Source: Variovorax boronicumulans
Lineage (GTDB): Bacteria; Pseudomonadota; Gammaproteobacteria; Burkholderiales; Burkholderiaceae_C
Direction of reading: 5' to 3'
Assembly: GCF_030812215.1 (NCBI RefSeq)
Contig: NZ_JAUSSG010000006.1
Location: 310,001-374,000, forward strand
DNA: 64,000 nucleotides
Below, piece by piece: positions 27,485-35,307 of this stretch. Each line of letters opens with the position of its first letter. Position 1 is the first letter of the stretch. The position numbers and the translations under genes were made by a program. The notes under the pieces were generated by a model. That model searched no databases, was not told where the DNA came from, and saw only the letters and a program-made list of their open reading frames with translations.

Positions 27485-27928
27485 ATGAACATCAATTCCA
27501 AGAGCATGGCCGTCGCTGCTGCGGCGCTCGCGATGTGCATGGCAGCGGGAAGCGCCTTCGCGCAAGACCGCCGCTTTGACGGACGGCCCGGCGACGATCG
27601 CAACGGACGCGCCGAGCAGAGGCACGACGACCGTCGGGGCGATCGCAATTACGATCGCCGTGGTCCCCATCGCGACTACCGCGGCAACCAGGACTTCCGC
27701 GATGGCCGCCAGTTCGATCGTCGCGGCTTTCCGCAGCCGCACGCCGAATGGCGCCGAGGTGGCCGCGTGCCGGCCGAGTACCGTGGCCGCAACTATGTGG
27801 TGAACGACTACCGTGCCTATCGCCTGCAGCCGCCGCCCCGCGGGTACCAATGGGTCGGCGTCGGCGGCGACTACGTGCTCGCCGCCATTGCCACCGGCCT
27901 GATCGCGCAGATCATCGCGGGCCAGTAA
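27485..27928 (+). CDS. RcnB family periplasmic protein
   Basis: 147 residues. Signal peptide with cleavage after SAFA (about residue 26). The mature part is first a low-complexity Arg/Asp/His/Gly region (27-90), then the RcnB-like domain with VPAEYRGRNYVVNDYRAYRLQPPPRGYQWVGVGGDYVLAAIATGLIAQII. E. coli RcnB influences nickel/cobalt homeostasis from the periplasm; the Asp/His-rich segment could bind metal, but this is inference. AAGGAG precedes the ATG. A good terminator follows. Confidence 0.9.
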   Translation: MNINSKSMAVAAAALAMCMAAGSAFAQDRRFDGRPGDDRNGRAEQRHDDRRGDRNYDRRGPHRDYRGNQDFRDGRQFDRRGFPQPHAEWRRGGRVPAEYRGRNYVVNDYRAYRLQPPPRGYQWVGVGGDYVLAAIATGLIAQIIAGQ

Positions 27929-27952
27929 CCCGCCCGATCAAGCCCCCATACG

Positions 27953-27982
27953 AAACCGCCACAGGTGACTGTGGCGGTTTTT
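27953..27982 (+). terminator. Rho-independent terminator of the RcnB-like gene
   Basis: 12-bp perfect stem (AAACCGCCACAG at 27953-27964, its complement from 27969) with a 4-base loop, followed by five T on the plus strand. It starts 24 bases after the RcnB-like stop. Confidence 0.93.
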
Positions 27983-27999
27983 CTTGTGGGGGACGCTTG

Positions 28000-28263
28000 T
28001 CAGGCCAGCGCGGTGGATGCCGACTGGGCGCACACGTTGCGCCCGGTGATGGTGAGGCGCAAGCCGCCACCGTGCCATTCGAGCCAGTTGAGGCTCACAT
28101 ACGCGTCGATGTCGTTGTCGTCGATGCGGTCGGCCTGGCGGCTCTGCAGGAGCTCCACCGTGGCGGGCAATGCCCGTTTCAACCGTTCTCGTCGCTCCGC
28201 TGCATCGGCCGCCTTTTGGGCGGCCCTGGTTTGCTGTTGCTGCTGCTGCGGGGTCGATGCCAT
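28000..28263 (-). CDS. Hypothetical small soluble protein
   Basis: 87 residues without signal peptide. Starts with a poly-Gln run (six Gln at 6-11) and an Ala/Arg/Glu-rich, probably helical segment, then DDNDIDAYVSLNWLEWHGGGLRLTITGRNVC near the end. I recognise no family. The well-formed C-terminal half and position between two terminator/promoter regions favour a real gene. It lies alone, downstream of nothing on its strand except the LysR gene region, which ends 137 bases to its right. Confidence 0.65.
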   Translation of the reverse strand: MASTPQQQQQQTRAAQKAADAAERRERLKRALPATVELLQSRQADRIDDNDIDAYVSLNWLEWHGGGLRLTITGRNVCAQSASTALA

Positions 28264-28399
28264 TGCTGATCCGTTCCGGAAGCCAAGGAATTAACCCGAA
28301 TGTACGCCCCTTGTGTGAAGCCGCACGCTTTCTTTTGAACCCCGCCGTTTTCGCAGTACCTGCCACGCAACAGCGCCCCGGACGGCCTTGCGGCGACGG

Positions 28400-29344
28400 C
28401 TAGATTTCGTAGTGGGAAGCCTTGGCTTCGTCGCCCAATGCCTTCTCGACGATGGCACGTGTCAGGGTCGGTGCGAACGACTCGATGAAGGCGTAGACGT
28501 ATTTGCGCAGGTAGTTGCCGCGGCGCACCGCGAGCTTGGTGAGGTTGATGCCGAACAGCCGCCCCGCATCGATCGCGCGCAGTTGCGTATCGCGCTCCGC
28601 CTCGTAGGCCACGCCGGCCACGATACCCACGCCCAGGCCCAGTGTCACGTAGGTCTTGATCACATCGGCATCCATCGCGGCGAGCACGATGTTGGGCTGC
28701 AGCCCGCGCGCCTCGAACGCCTCGTCGATGCGCGAGCGGCCGGTGAAGCCCGTGTCGTAGGTGATCAGCGGATAGCGCGTGAGGGCCTCCAGCGACAGCG
28801 GTGCATCGAGCAGCGGATGGCCCGGTGGCACGATCACCGAATGCGTCCAGCGGTAGCAGGGCAGGGCGACCAGTTGCGGGTAGTCGCCGAGCGCTTCGGT
28901 GGCGATGCCCACGTCGGCCTCGCCGTCGATCAGCATCTGTGCGATCTGCTTGGGGGAGCCCTGGTGCAGGTGCAGTTTCACGTTCGGGAACTGCGCGCGA
29001 AATTCCTGCACCGCCACCGGCATCGCATAGCGCGCCTGCGAGTGCGTGGCCGCGATGGAGAGCAGCCCGCTTTGCTGCGCGACGAACTCCTGCCCCGCGT
29101 GCCGCAGGTTGCTGCTCTCCAGCAGCATGCGCTCGATGATCGGCAGCACATGCCCGCCCGGCTCGGTCAGGCCCGTGAGCCGCTTGCCGGCGCGCACGAA
29201 GAGCTCGATGCCGAGCTCCTCCTCGAGTTCGCGGATCTGCCGGCTCACGCCGGGCTGCGAGGTGTGAAGGGTATGAGCGACTTCGGTCAGGTTGAAGCCG
29301 CAACGAACGGCCTCGCGTACCGAGCGCAGTTGTTGGAAGTTCAT
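28400..29344 (-). CDS. LysR-type regulator, CysB/Cbl subgroup
   Basis: 314 residues. The helix-turn-helix is MNFQQLRSVREAVRCGFNLTEVAHTLHTSQPGVSRQIRELEEELGIELF, which is the CysB/Cbl form (E. coli CysB begins MKLQQLRYI). The co-inducer domain has TTHS-like ATHSQARY and GIVAGVAYEAERDTQL. CysB-type proteins regulate sulfate and sulfonate assimilation; no cys or ssu genes are in the window. ATG at 29344 chosen by family alignment over an upstream frame-open ATG. Divergent from the TetR gene. Confidence 0.92.
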   Translation of the reverse strand: MNFQQLRSVREAVRCGFNLTEVAHTLHTSQPGVSRQIRELEEELGIELFVRAGKRLTGLTEPGGHVLPIIERMLLESSNLRHAGQEFVAQQSGLLSIAATHSQARYAMPVAVQEFRAQFPNVKLHLHQGSPKQIAQMLIDGEADVGIATEALGDYPQLVALPCYRWTHSVIVPPGHPLLDAPLSLEALTRYPLITYDTGFTGRSRIDEAFEARGLQPNIVLAAMDADVIKTYVTLGLGVGIVAGVAYEAERDTQLRAIDAGRLFGINLTKLAVRRGNYLRKYVYAFIESFAPTLTRAIVEKALGDEAKASHYEI

Positions 29345-29489
29345 CTGGCGCCGAGGTGTCATCAGGACCCCGGGGTGGGGACCGACCGGCGATTCTCGGC
29401 AGAAGCGCTTATGCATGGAACGATGCGTTTGTTGGTTTCACATGAGCAAAACATCTATGAAAGGGCTTCACTCCTCGGTATTTGATATT

Positions 29490-29505
29490 TCGCACGACTG
29501 TGCTA
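29490..29505. promoter_or_regulatory. Candidate TetR operator upstream of the tetR gene
   Basis: TCGCAC-GACT-GTGCTA: an imperfect palindrome 11 bases before the tetR start. The same motif, perfect, occurs upstream of the next gene on this strand (30164-30179), preceded by TT in both. Confidence 0.7.
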
Positions 29506-29516
29506 AAGTTCGTCGC

Positions 29517-30119
29517 ATGGACGCCAAGACCCAGAAAAGCGAACTCACCCGCGCCGCCATCGTCGGCGCTGCGCTGGACCTCGCCCTGGCCGAAGGCCTG
29601 GAGGCGATCTCGCTGCAAGCCGTCGCGAGCCGCCTGGGGCTCTCCAAGAGTGGCGTGTTCTCCCGCGTGGGCTCGCGCGAGGCGCTGCAGAAGGCGGTCA
29701 TCGAGGAGTACGGCCGCGGCTTCCTGGCCGACGTGTTCGTGCCCGCCATGCAGAAGCCCAAGGGCCTTGCGCGCCTGAACGACATCGTGGCCCGCTGGAT
29801 CGCCCGCACCCGCGACGTCGAGGCCCAGACCGGCTGCCTCTACGTGGCTGGCGCCTTCGAGTTCGACGACCGCGAGGGCGAGTTGCGCGACGTGCTCCTC
29901 GAGGAGATCACGCGTTGGCGCGCGGCTCTTCGCCGCACGGTGACGCTCGCCATCGAGGCCGGTGAACTCAAGGCCGACACCGAACCCGCACAGCTGGTCA
30001 GCGAGATCAACGGAATCATGATGAACCAGCTGCACGACGCGCGCTTCCTGCGCGACCCCCATACCGCCGACCGGGCTACGCAGACCTGGCAGCGGCTCCT
30101 TTCCAGTTACCTCGCCTGA
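29517..30119 (+). CDS. TetR/AcrR family transcriptional regulator
   Basis: 200 residues. N-terminal helix-turn-helix: LTRAAIVGAALDLALAEGLEAISLQAVASRLGLSKSGVFSRVGSREALQKAVIEEYGRGF (about 9-70). The C-terminal ligand domain resembles TetR_C type proteins with GCLYVAGAFEFDDREGELRD. ATG at 29517 gives the standard N-terminus. A palindrome in its own promoter and another before the downstream micropeptide gene suggest it represses itself and the downstream pair. Ligand unknown. Confidence 0.92.
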   Translation: MDAKTQKSELTRAAIVGAALDLALAEGLEAISLQAVASRLGLSKSGVFSRVGSREALQKAVIEEYGRGFLADVFVPAMQKPKGLARLNDIVARWIARTRDVEAQTGCLYVAGAFEFDDREGELRDVLLEEITRWRAALRRTVTLAIEAGELKADTEPAQLVSEINGIMMNQLHDARFLRDPHTADRATQTWQRLLSSYLA

Positions 30120-30163
30120 GCCATCGCGCAGGTGGATTCATTTCGTCTTTGTTTGCCAGAATT

Positions 30164-30179
30164 TCGCACATCCGTGCGA
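30164..30179. promoter_or_regulatory. Candidate TetR operator upstream of the micropeptide/hydrolase genes
   Basis: Perfect palindrome TCGCAC-ATCC-GTGCGA, 18 bases before the micropeptide start codon. It matches the imperfect palindrome in front of tetR in nine or more positions of twelve, so both are probably bound by the same regulator. Confidence 0.75.
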
Positions 30180-30197
30180 TAAATAGGAGGAGCAGCC

Positions 30198-30311
30198 ATG
30201 CTGATCATTGCCCTTTGCCTCGCCATCTATGCCGTCGCCCTTGGCGTCGAAGCTGCCCGCGACACGCTGCGCAGCCTGCCCCGCAGCAACCAGGACTGGG
30301 TCTGGTACTGA
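30198..30311 (+). CDS. 37-residue hydrophobic micropeptide
   Basis: ATG at 30198 lies behind a perfect AGGAGG at 30185-30190. The product starts MLIIALCLAIYAVALGVEAA, one membrane segment, then a short charged tail RDTLRSLPRSNQDWVWY. I know of no named family. It is the first frame after the TetR-type palindrome and is followed 19 bases later by the alpha/beta hydrolase gene, so it is probably expressed with that gene under TetR control. Its strong ribosome site and position make it more convincing than a random frame. Confidence 0.7.
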   Translation: MLIIALCLAIYAVALGVEAARDTLRSLPRSNQDWVWY

Positions 30312-30330
30312 GCCTCCAGGCCCGCCGCAC

Positions 30331-31239
30331 ATGACGAGTACCCCCGCTCCCTCCAATTACTACGGCGCCAGCCGGCTGATGCGCGCGATGCGCTTCGGCC
30401 TCGGCGCATCGCAACGTCTCTGGCCCGCATTGGGCGTGCGTGCGGCCTACCGCGTGTTCGGTACGCCGTTGCCGCCCAAATGGCTCTACCGCGGGCAGCA
30501 CCCCGGCGCCGACTGGCGGCACGAGGCCTGGTCCTTCGAAGCTGCGAGTGTCGGCATTTACCACCTGGCGGCGCAGGACTCGGGCGCGGAATCGGCGCCG
30601 GTCGTGCTGCTGGTGCACGGCTGGGGCGGACACGCGGGCCAGATGCTGCCGCTCGCGCAGGCGATCGCCGCGGCGGGCCTCCGGCCGGTGCTGCTCGAGC
30701 TGCCGGCCCATGGCCGCAGTGAAGGCATGGCGACCAACGGCGCGCAGTTCGCGCGCGCCATCGACTACGTCACCGCCCGGCTCGCCGCGGACGGCCGTGC
30801 GCTGCGCGCGGTCGTCGCGCATTCGCTGGGCGCCAACGCGCTGGCCTACGCCGCGGGGCGCGGGCTGCCGGCCGATTGCATCGTGCTGCTCGCACCGCCC
30901 GCGTCACCGCGCGAATACACGCGCTACTTCGCACATGCCTTCGGCCTCAGCGAGCAGACGCGTGCCGCGATGCAGCGGATGTTCGAGGCACGCGAAGGCG
31001 TGCTGATGCCGCAGTTCGAACCCGCGCTTGCCGGCCCCCGCATCGCGCAGCCGACGCTGATCGTGCATGACCGCGACGACCGCGTGAACCGCTTCGCCGA
31101 TGCCGAGGCTTACCGCGACGCGATTGCCCGCGCGCAGCTCGTCGCCACGCAGGGCTGGGGCCACCGCCGCATCCTCAAGGAGCAGGCCGTGCTCGCGCAG
31201 GTCACGCAGTTCCTGGTGCAGTCGCCGTCGGTCATGTGA
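30331..31239 (+). CDS. Alpha/beta hydrolase
   Basis: 302 residues. After a variable N-terminus, the fold starts at PVVLLVHGWGGHAGQMLPLAQ (about 90-110, oxyanion hole HGWGGH); the nucleophile is Ser 165 in VVAHSLGANALAYAAG. Acid Asp lies in LIVHDRDDRVNRFADAEA and the His in GWGHRRIL. Cytosolic, no signal peptide. Substrate unknown. Placed after tetR and the micropeptide, with which it probably forms a repressible unit. Confidence 0.88.
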   Translation: MTSTPAPSNYYGASRLMRAMRFGLGASQRLWPALGVRAAYRVFGTPLPPKWLYRGQHPGADWRHEAWSFEAASVGIYHLAAQDSGAESAPVVLLVHGWGGHAGQMLPLAQAIAAAGLRPVLLELPAHGRSEGMATNGAQFARAIDYVTARLAADGRALRAVVAHSLGANALAYAAGRGLPADCIVLLAPPASPREYTRYFAHAFGLSEQTRAAMQRMFEAREGVLMPQFEPALAGPRIAQPTLIVHDRDDRVNRFADAEAYRDAIARAQLVATQGWGHRRILKEQAVLAQVTQFLVQSPSVM

Positions 31240-31311
31240 GCGTGAAAAGGCGCCTCTAAACTGGGCGCCACCCATGGCCTTCGCCATGGACGACACACGC
31301 ACCGACCACAC

Positions 31312-34248
31312 ATGGGTAATCGTTCCTGGCTCTATTTCGAACACAGTCCTTCCAACACCGGCGATGGCGCTGACAGCGAAGAAGCATCGGCCAACGAAAT
31401 CGCCGAAGCCAACAACAACTTCCCCGTGCTTTGGCAGCTCCTGCTGGCCGACGGCGCGGCCAGCGACGCCATCGACCACCAGCGCGTCTTTGGCGACGCC
31501 GGAACCGACAACCTTGCCAGCGACGCGCACGCCGCGCTCGCGCGCATCCGGCAGCTGCACGCGTTTGTGGAACGGCATCCGATGCTGCACACGCTGCCGC
31601 AGATCGCGCTGCAGTTCGAGGCGCTGGCGCTGCACCTGGCCGAGCTGATCGATGAGACGCCGGACGACAGCGCGCCGCGCTTTTCCGCCAACCTGGACGA
31701 GCTGTCCTGGCTGGGTGGCGATGCCGAGGGCGAAAGCTTCATCGAACGCAACCGCCGCGAGTGCAACGAGCGGTGGACCGAGGTGCGGCGCTGCATCGAC
31801 AGCGGCAACCACCCGGGCGTGGACGCGGCGCTCGGCATCCAGCGCTTTGCGGACTGGGAGGCCTGGGCCTGGCGATTCGGCTTCGGCGGCCTGTCGCATC
31901 CGTATTTCGATGGCTACGAGGCGCCGCGCGACGAGCGTTTTGCCGATTTCGAGCCGGAAGAAGACGACGACGAAGACGGCCATGAACGTCCCGACTACGA
32001 CAACCACCTGGGCGGCGAACTCTGGCGCTTCGAGGCCGACGGCCGCTGGGGCGTGATGCGCATCGCGCACGACGACGACGGCACCAGCCATCGCACCACC
32101 GTGGTCGAGCCTGCGTGGGACGACATCCGCTATGCCGGCGGGAGCGATCCGCGCCTGCTCTGGATCTCGCAGGGTGAGCGCTCGGGCCTGCTGCTCGCCG
32201 ACGTCGAAGCGCCGCGCGTGCTGCTCGAACCGCAGCTCGACGAGGTCTGGGCCTTCGAGGACGACATCGCCACGGCCCTGGTCGGCGACCACATCGGCCT
32301 GCTGCGCACCGACGGCAGCTGGCTGTTGGCGCCCTCGGTCGACGAGGTCTGGAGCTTTGTCGAAGGCCGGGTGCGTGCCCGCGTGGGCGAGCGCATCGGG
32401 TACATCGACCTGCAGGGCCAATGGGCCATTGCGCCGCAGTTCGAAGAGGCCGAAGACTTCACGCCCTTCGGCCTCGCCCCCGTGCGCGGTGACGAGGGCG
32501 GCTGGGGGCTGGTGCGCGCTGGCGGCGACTGGGCCGTGCCGCCGGGTTTCGACAGCCTCCAGTGGCGCCACGACTGGGAGGCCTTCGAAGCCACGCGCGA
32601 CGGCAAGGCCGGACTCCTCGATGCGCAAGGCCGCGTCGTGATCGAGCCGGTGTACGCGCAGGTCGACCTGCTCGAGGAATATCCCATCGAGTTCCTGACG
32701 ACCGAAGACAACGATCCGGCCAACGAGCGCGGCGCCCAGGCCCGGCCGAAGCGCTTTGCCGTGGAACGCGCCGACGGCCTGTGCGGCCTGATCGATGGGC
32801 AGGGCCGTGTGCTCGTGCCCTTCGACTACGGCCGGTTCGAGACCCTGGAGCCGCTGAGTGGCCAGGAGCGCGCCCACGCCATGGTCCGGCGCGACCTCGT
32901 GCGCGTGGCGTCCAAGGGCGGGCGCACGGCGAAGAACGCACCGTGGCTGCGCGGCATCTACGACGTGGCCGCCGGCCGCGAACTGGTGCCTTGCCGGCAC
33001 CGCACGCTCCAGCCGCTGGCTTGGGGCACGCAGGACATCGGCTGGCTGGTCGCCGATCCGGCACCGCGCGGCGCAAAGGTCGAGAAGGGGCAGCTCGCCG
33101 TGGGCGTCCTGCGCGCCGACGGCTCCGTGCTGCACCCGCAGGCCTATCCGTGGGTCTCCGCCGCGGTGTCGGTCTCCGACAGCTGGCTGGCCACGGTGGT
33201 CCGCTCGGAGTTGTGCAAGCGCTGGAGCGCCGGCGAGCCGGTGAAGGCTGCGCGCAACGACACCGGCCTGTATGTCTGGCTGCATGCCGACGGCCGCGAG
33301 CAGGCACACACCGAGCACATGGCCGCGCGCCACGCCGCCGGTGACCTGCGGGCCGCCTACGAGCTGGCCTGCCATCTGCGCGACGGCGAGGGGGTCGAGG
33401 CCGACCCACGCGAAGCCCTGCACTGGATGGCGCGCGCCGCCGGCGTGCGCGAGCCCGGCGACGCCCCCGCGACCGCGTCATCCGAGGGCCTGCCCGTGGC
33501 GATGTGCGAGCTCTCGAAGATGCTGCGCTGGGACACCGCGGGCCTCGGCGCCGACGCCCCTCTGGGGCGCGCGTGGCTGCTGCACGCCATCGCCCATGGC
33601 GGCGCGGACGACGCCGCCACGCAGGCCCAGCTCGGCTACATGCTGTGCGAAGGCGAGGGTGGCGAGCGCGACCTGGAAGGCGGCGTGCGGCACTACGAAC
33701 TGGCCGCCGAGAAGAACAACACGATGGCGCTCTACAACCTCGGCCTGGCGCACAAGCTCGGCGAACCCGGGGAGCCCGACCTGGCGCGCGCGATCGGCTA
33801 CTTTCGCCGTGGCCACGAAGCCGGCGACACCGCCGCCACGATGCAGCTCGGCCGCACGCTGTGCCTGCACGCAGGGGCGCTGGCCGAACAGGGCCATGGA
33901 GAAGCGGAGGTGAACGCCCTGTATGCCGAAGCCCTCTACGCGCGGCAGAAAGTGGCGGAGGACAGCACCCAGCGCGAACAGGGCTGGGCCTGCTACGAAC
34001 TGGGCTGGATGCGCCTTCGGGGCCAAGGCGTGCCGGAAGACGCTGCCGCCGCCGAGCGCTGGCTGCTCACCGGTGCCGCGCTCGACGACTGCGAAGAGAA
34101 CCTGGAGAGCCAGCGCGCCTGCATCGAGGTCTTGGCGCAGACGTTCTACGGTGACCCCGACAGTCCGCTCTTCGACGAGGACAAGGCCCGCGAGTGGACA
34201 CAACGCCTGCTGGCGCTGCCCGCTACCACGCCGGATGCACCGGCGTGA
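31312..34248 (+). CDS. Large WG-repeat and Sel1-repeat protein
   Basis: 978 residues, no signal peptide. Residues 1-230 have no recognised fold and are acidic near 200-230 (EPEEDDDEDG). Residues about 236-520 hold WG-type repeats (strands like GRWGVMRI, GERIGYIDLQGQWAI, GGWGLVRAGGDWAV, GKAGLLDAQGRVV, GLCGLIDGQGRVL). Residues about 665-920 hold Sel1-like helical repeats (AAYELACHLRDGEGVEADPREALHWM, QLGYMLCEGEGGERDLEGGVRHYE, LRGQGVPEDAAAAERWLL). Both repeat types are protein-protein scaffolds. I cannot assign a function. Its last 26 bases overlap tail-to-tail with the desaturase gene. Confidence 0.85.
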   Translation: MGNRSWLYFEHSPSNTGDGADSEEASANEIAEANNNFPVLWQLLLADGAASDAIDHQRVFGDAGTDNLASDAHAALARIRQLHAFVERHPMLHTLPQIALQFEALALHLAELIDETPDDSAPRFSANLDELSWLGGDAEGESFIERNRRECNERWTEVRRCIDSGNHPGVDAALGIQRFADWEAWAWRFGFGGLSHPYFDGYEAPRDERFADFEPEEDDDEDGHERPDYDNHLGGELWRFEADGRWGVMRIAHDDDGTSHRTTVVEPAWDDIRYAGGSDPRLLWISQGERSGLLLADVEAPRVLLEPQLDEVWAFEDDIATALVGDHIGLLRTDGSWLLAPSVDEVWSFVEGRVRARVGERIGYIDLQGQWAIAPQFEEAEDFTPFGLAPVRGDEGGWGLVRAGGDWAVPPGFDSLQWRHDWEAFEATRDGKAGLLDAQGRVVIEPVYAQVDLLEEYPIEFLTTEDNDPANERGAQARPKRFAVERADGLCGLIDGQGRVLVPFDYGRFETLEPLSGQERAHAMVRRDLVRVASKGGRTAKNAPWLRGIYDVAAGRELVPCRHRTLQPLAWGTQDIGWLVADPAPRGAKVEKGQLAVGVLRADGSVLHPQAYPWVSAAVSVSDSWLATVVRSELCKRWSAGEPVKAARNDTGLYVWLHADGREQAHTEHMAARHAAGDLRAAYELACHLRDGEGVEADPREALHWMARAAGVREPGDAPATASSEGLPVAMCELSKMLRWDTAGLGADAPLGRAWLLHAIAHGGADDAATQAQLGYMLCEGEGGERDLEGGVRHYELAAEKNNTMALYNLGLAHKLGEPGEPDLARAIGYFRRGHEAGDTAATMQLGRTLCLHAGALAEQGHGEAEVNALYAEALYARQKVAEDSTQREQGWACYELGWMRLRGQGVPEDAAAAERWLLTGAALDDCEENLESQRACIEVLAQTFYGDPDSPLFDEDKAREWTQRLLALPATTPDAPA

Positions 34249-35188
34249 ACACCGGCCTGAACAGGTGGCGCCTGACGATCTCTCCGTAGCCCCGGTAGTA
34301 GAAGTTGCCGTTCGCGGCCAGCACCGCCGCGCGATGCTGCCGGAAGTACACCGGGATCTCGTACCACGGCATCGTCGGCGCTCGGTGGTGCACGTGGTGC
34401 AGGTTGTTGAACAGGTAGAGCAGCCCGAAGACGACGTTCGACTCGACGATGGCCACGCGCTCGTGCGGCGTATCGGCCCAGCGGTGCTCGGTGAAGGTGC
34501 GCAGCGAGCCCAGCATCATCCCGGGGTAGACGAAGTACAGCAGGTACTCCCCGAGGCTCGTGCCGCAGACCCCGATGACGAAATACAGCACCGGCGCCAC
34601 GCTCAGCGCATGCCAGCCCCAGGTCGGCAGTCGCGAGAAGTCGCCCGCGAGCACCTGCCCCGCCTCGAAGCGCACCAGCTTCCATAGCCGCAGGAACGGC
34701 CCGAGCACGACGCGGAACGCGATCGTCTGGTTCGCCATGTAGATCCACCGCCGCACCGGCCCATACCCCGCCCACGCGGGCGCCGAGTGGTAGGCGCTCT
34801 CGTCGTCGCGCTCCGGGTGCGTGAGGTGGAAGTTGACGTGGTGCGCACTGTGTCCGCGGTTGTAGAACGGATACGGCAGCCACAAGGTGAGCGGCGGCCA
34901 CACCACCCCATGGCGCAGCCACTTGGGCAGATGGCGCATCGCATGGATGCTCTCGTGCTGCAGCGAGGAATGCAGCTGCGCGAGAAAACCGCCCAGCAGG
35001 AACAGCGCCCATCCCGGCAGCGCCGCGTGCCACCACAGCAAGGCCGCCCAGGCCCCGTACAGCGCGGCGGCGAGGGTGAGCGTCGGCACCTCGAAGTGCC
35101 ACCACCAATGCCGCCTGCGCGTGCCGGACGGGGCGCGCGTCGGTGCGGTGGACGAATGGGCGGTCGATGTCATGGCTTGACGGCTCAA
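34223..35188 (-). CDS. Membrane fatty acid desaturase family protein
   Basis: 321 residues with four or so membrane segments. The three di-iron His boxes are intact: HESIH (78-82), HSAHH (113-117) and HHVHH (264-268), plus EHRW at 234-237. The protein introduces a double bond or hydroxyl into an acyl or carotenoid-type substrate using O2; the exact substrate cannot be read. The start may be 35188 or the next Met at 35173. It converges on the WG/Sel1 gene, overlapping it by 26 bases, and is divergent from the rhodanese gene. Confidence 0.88.
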   Translation of the reverse strand: MSRQAMTSTAHSSTAPTRAPSGTRRRHWWWHFEVPTLTLAAALYGAWAALLWWHAALPGWALFLLGGFLAQLHSSLQHESIHAMRHLPKWLRHGVVWPPLTLWLPYPFYNRGHSAHHVNFHLTHPERDDESAYHSAPAWAGYGPVRRWIYMANQTIAFRVVLGPFLRLWKLVRFEAGQVLAGDFSRLPTWGWHALSVAPVLYFVIGVCGTSLGEYLLYFVYPGMMLGSLRTFTEHRWADTPHERVAIVESNVVFGLLYLFNNLHHVHHRAPTMPWYEIPVYFRQHRAAVLAANGNFYYRGYGEIVRRHLFRPVFTPVHPAW

Positions 35189-35307
35189 AGGACTGCGATC
35201 CTAGGTATGAAGACGCCGTTCGCATGCGCGCTTTTCGAATAAGCAAGGGCGCGAAATTTCGTTTCCGTCCGGCCATGAAGTGCCTACGCTTGGCGGCTTT
35301 GGCCGAA

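Noticed and set aside
30904..33423. 839-codon minus-strand open frame opposite the WG/Sel1 gene
   Set aside because: Antisense to a gene with recognisable repeats; no motif and no plausible start site.
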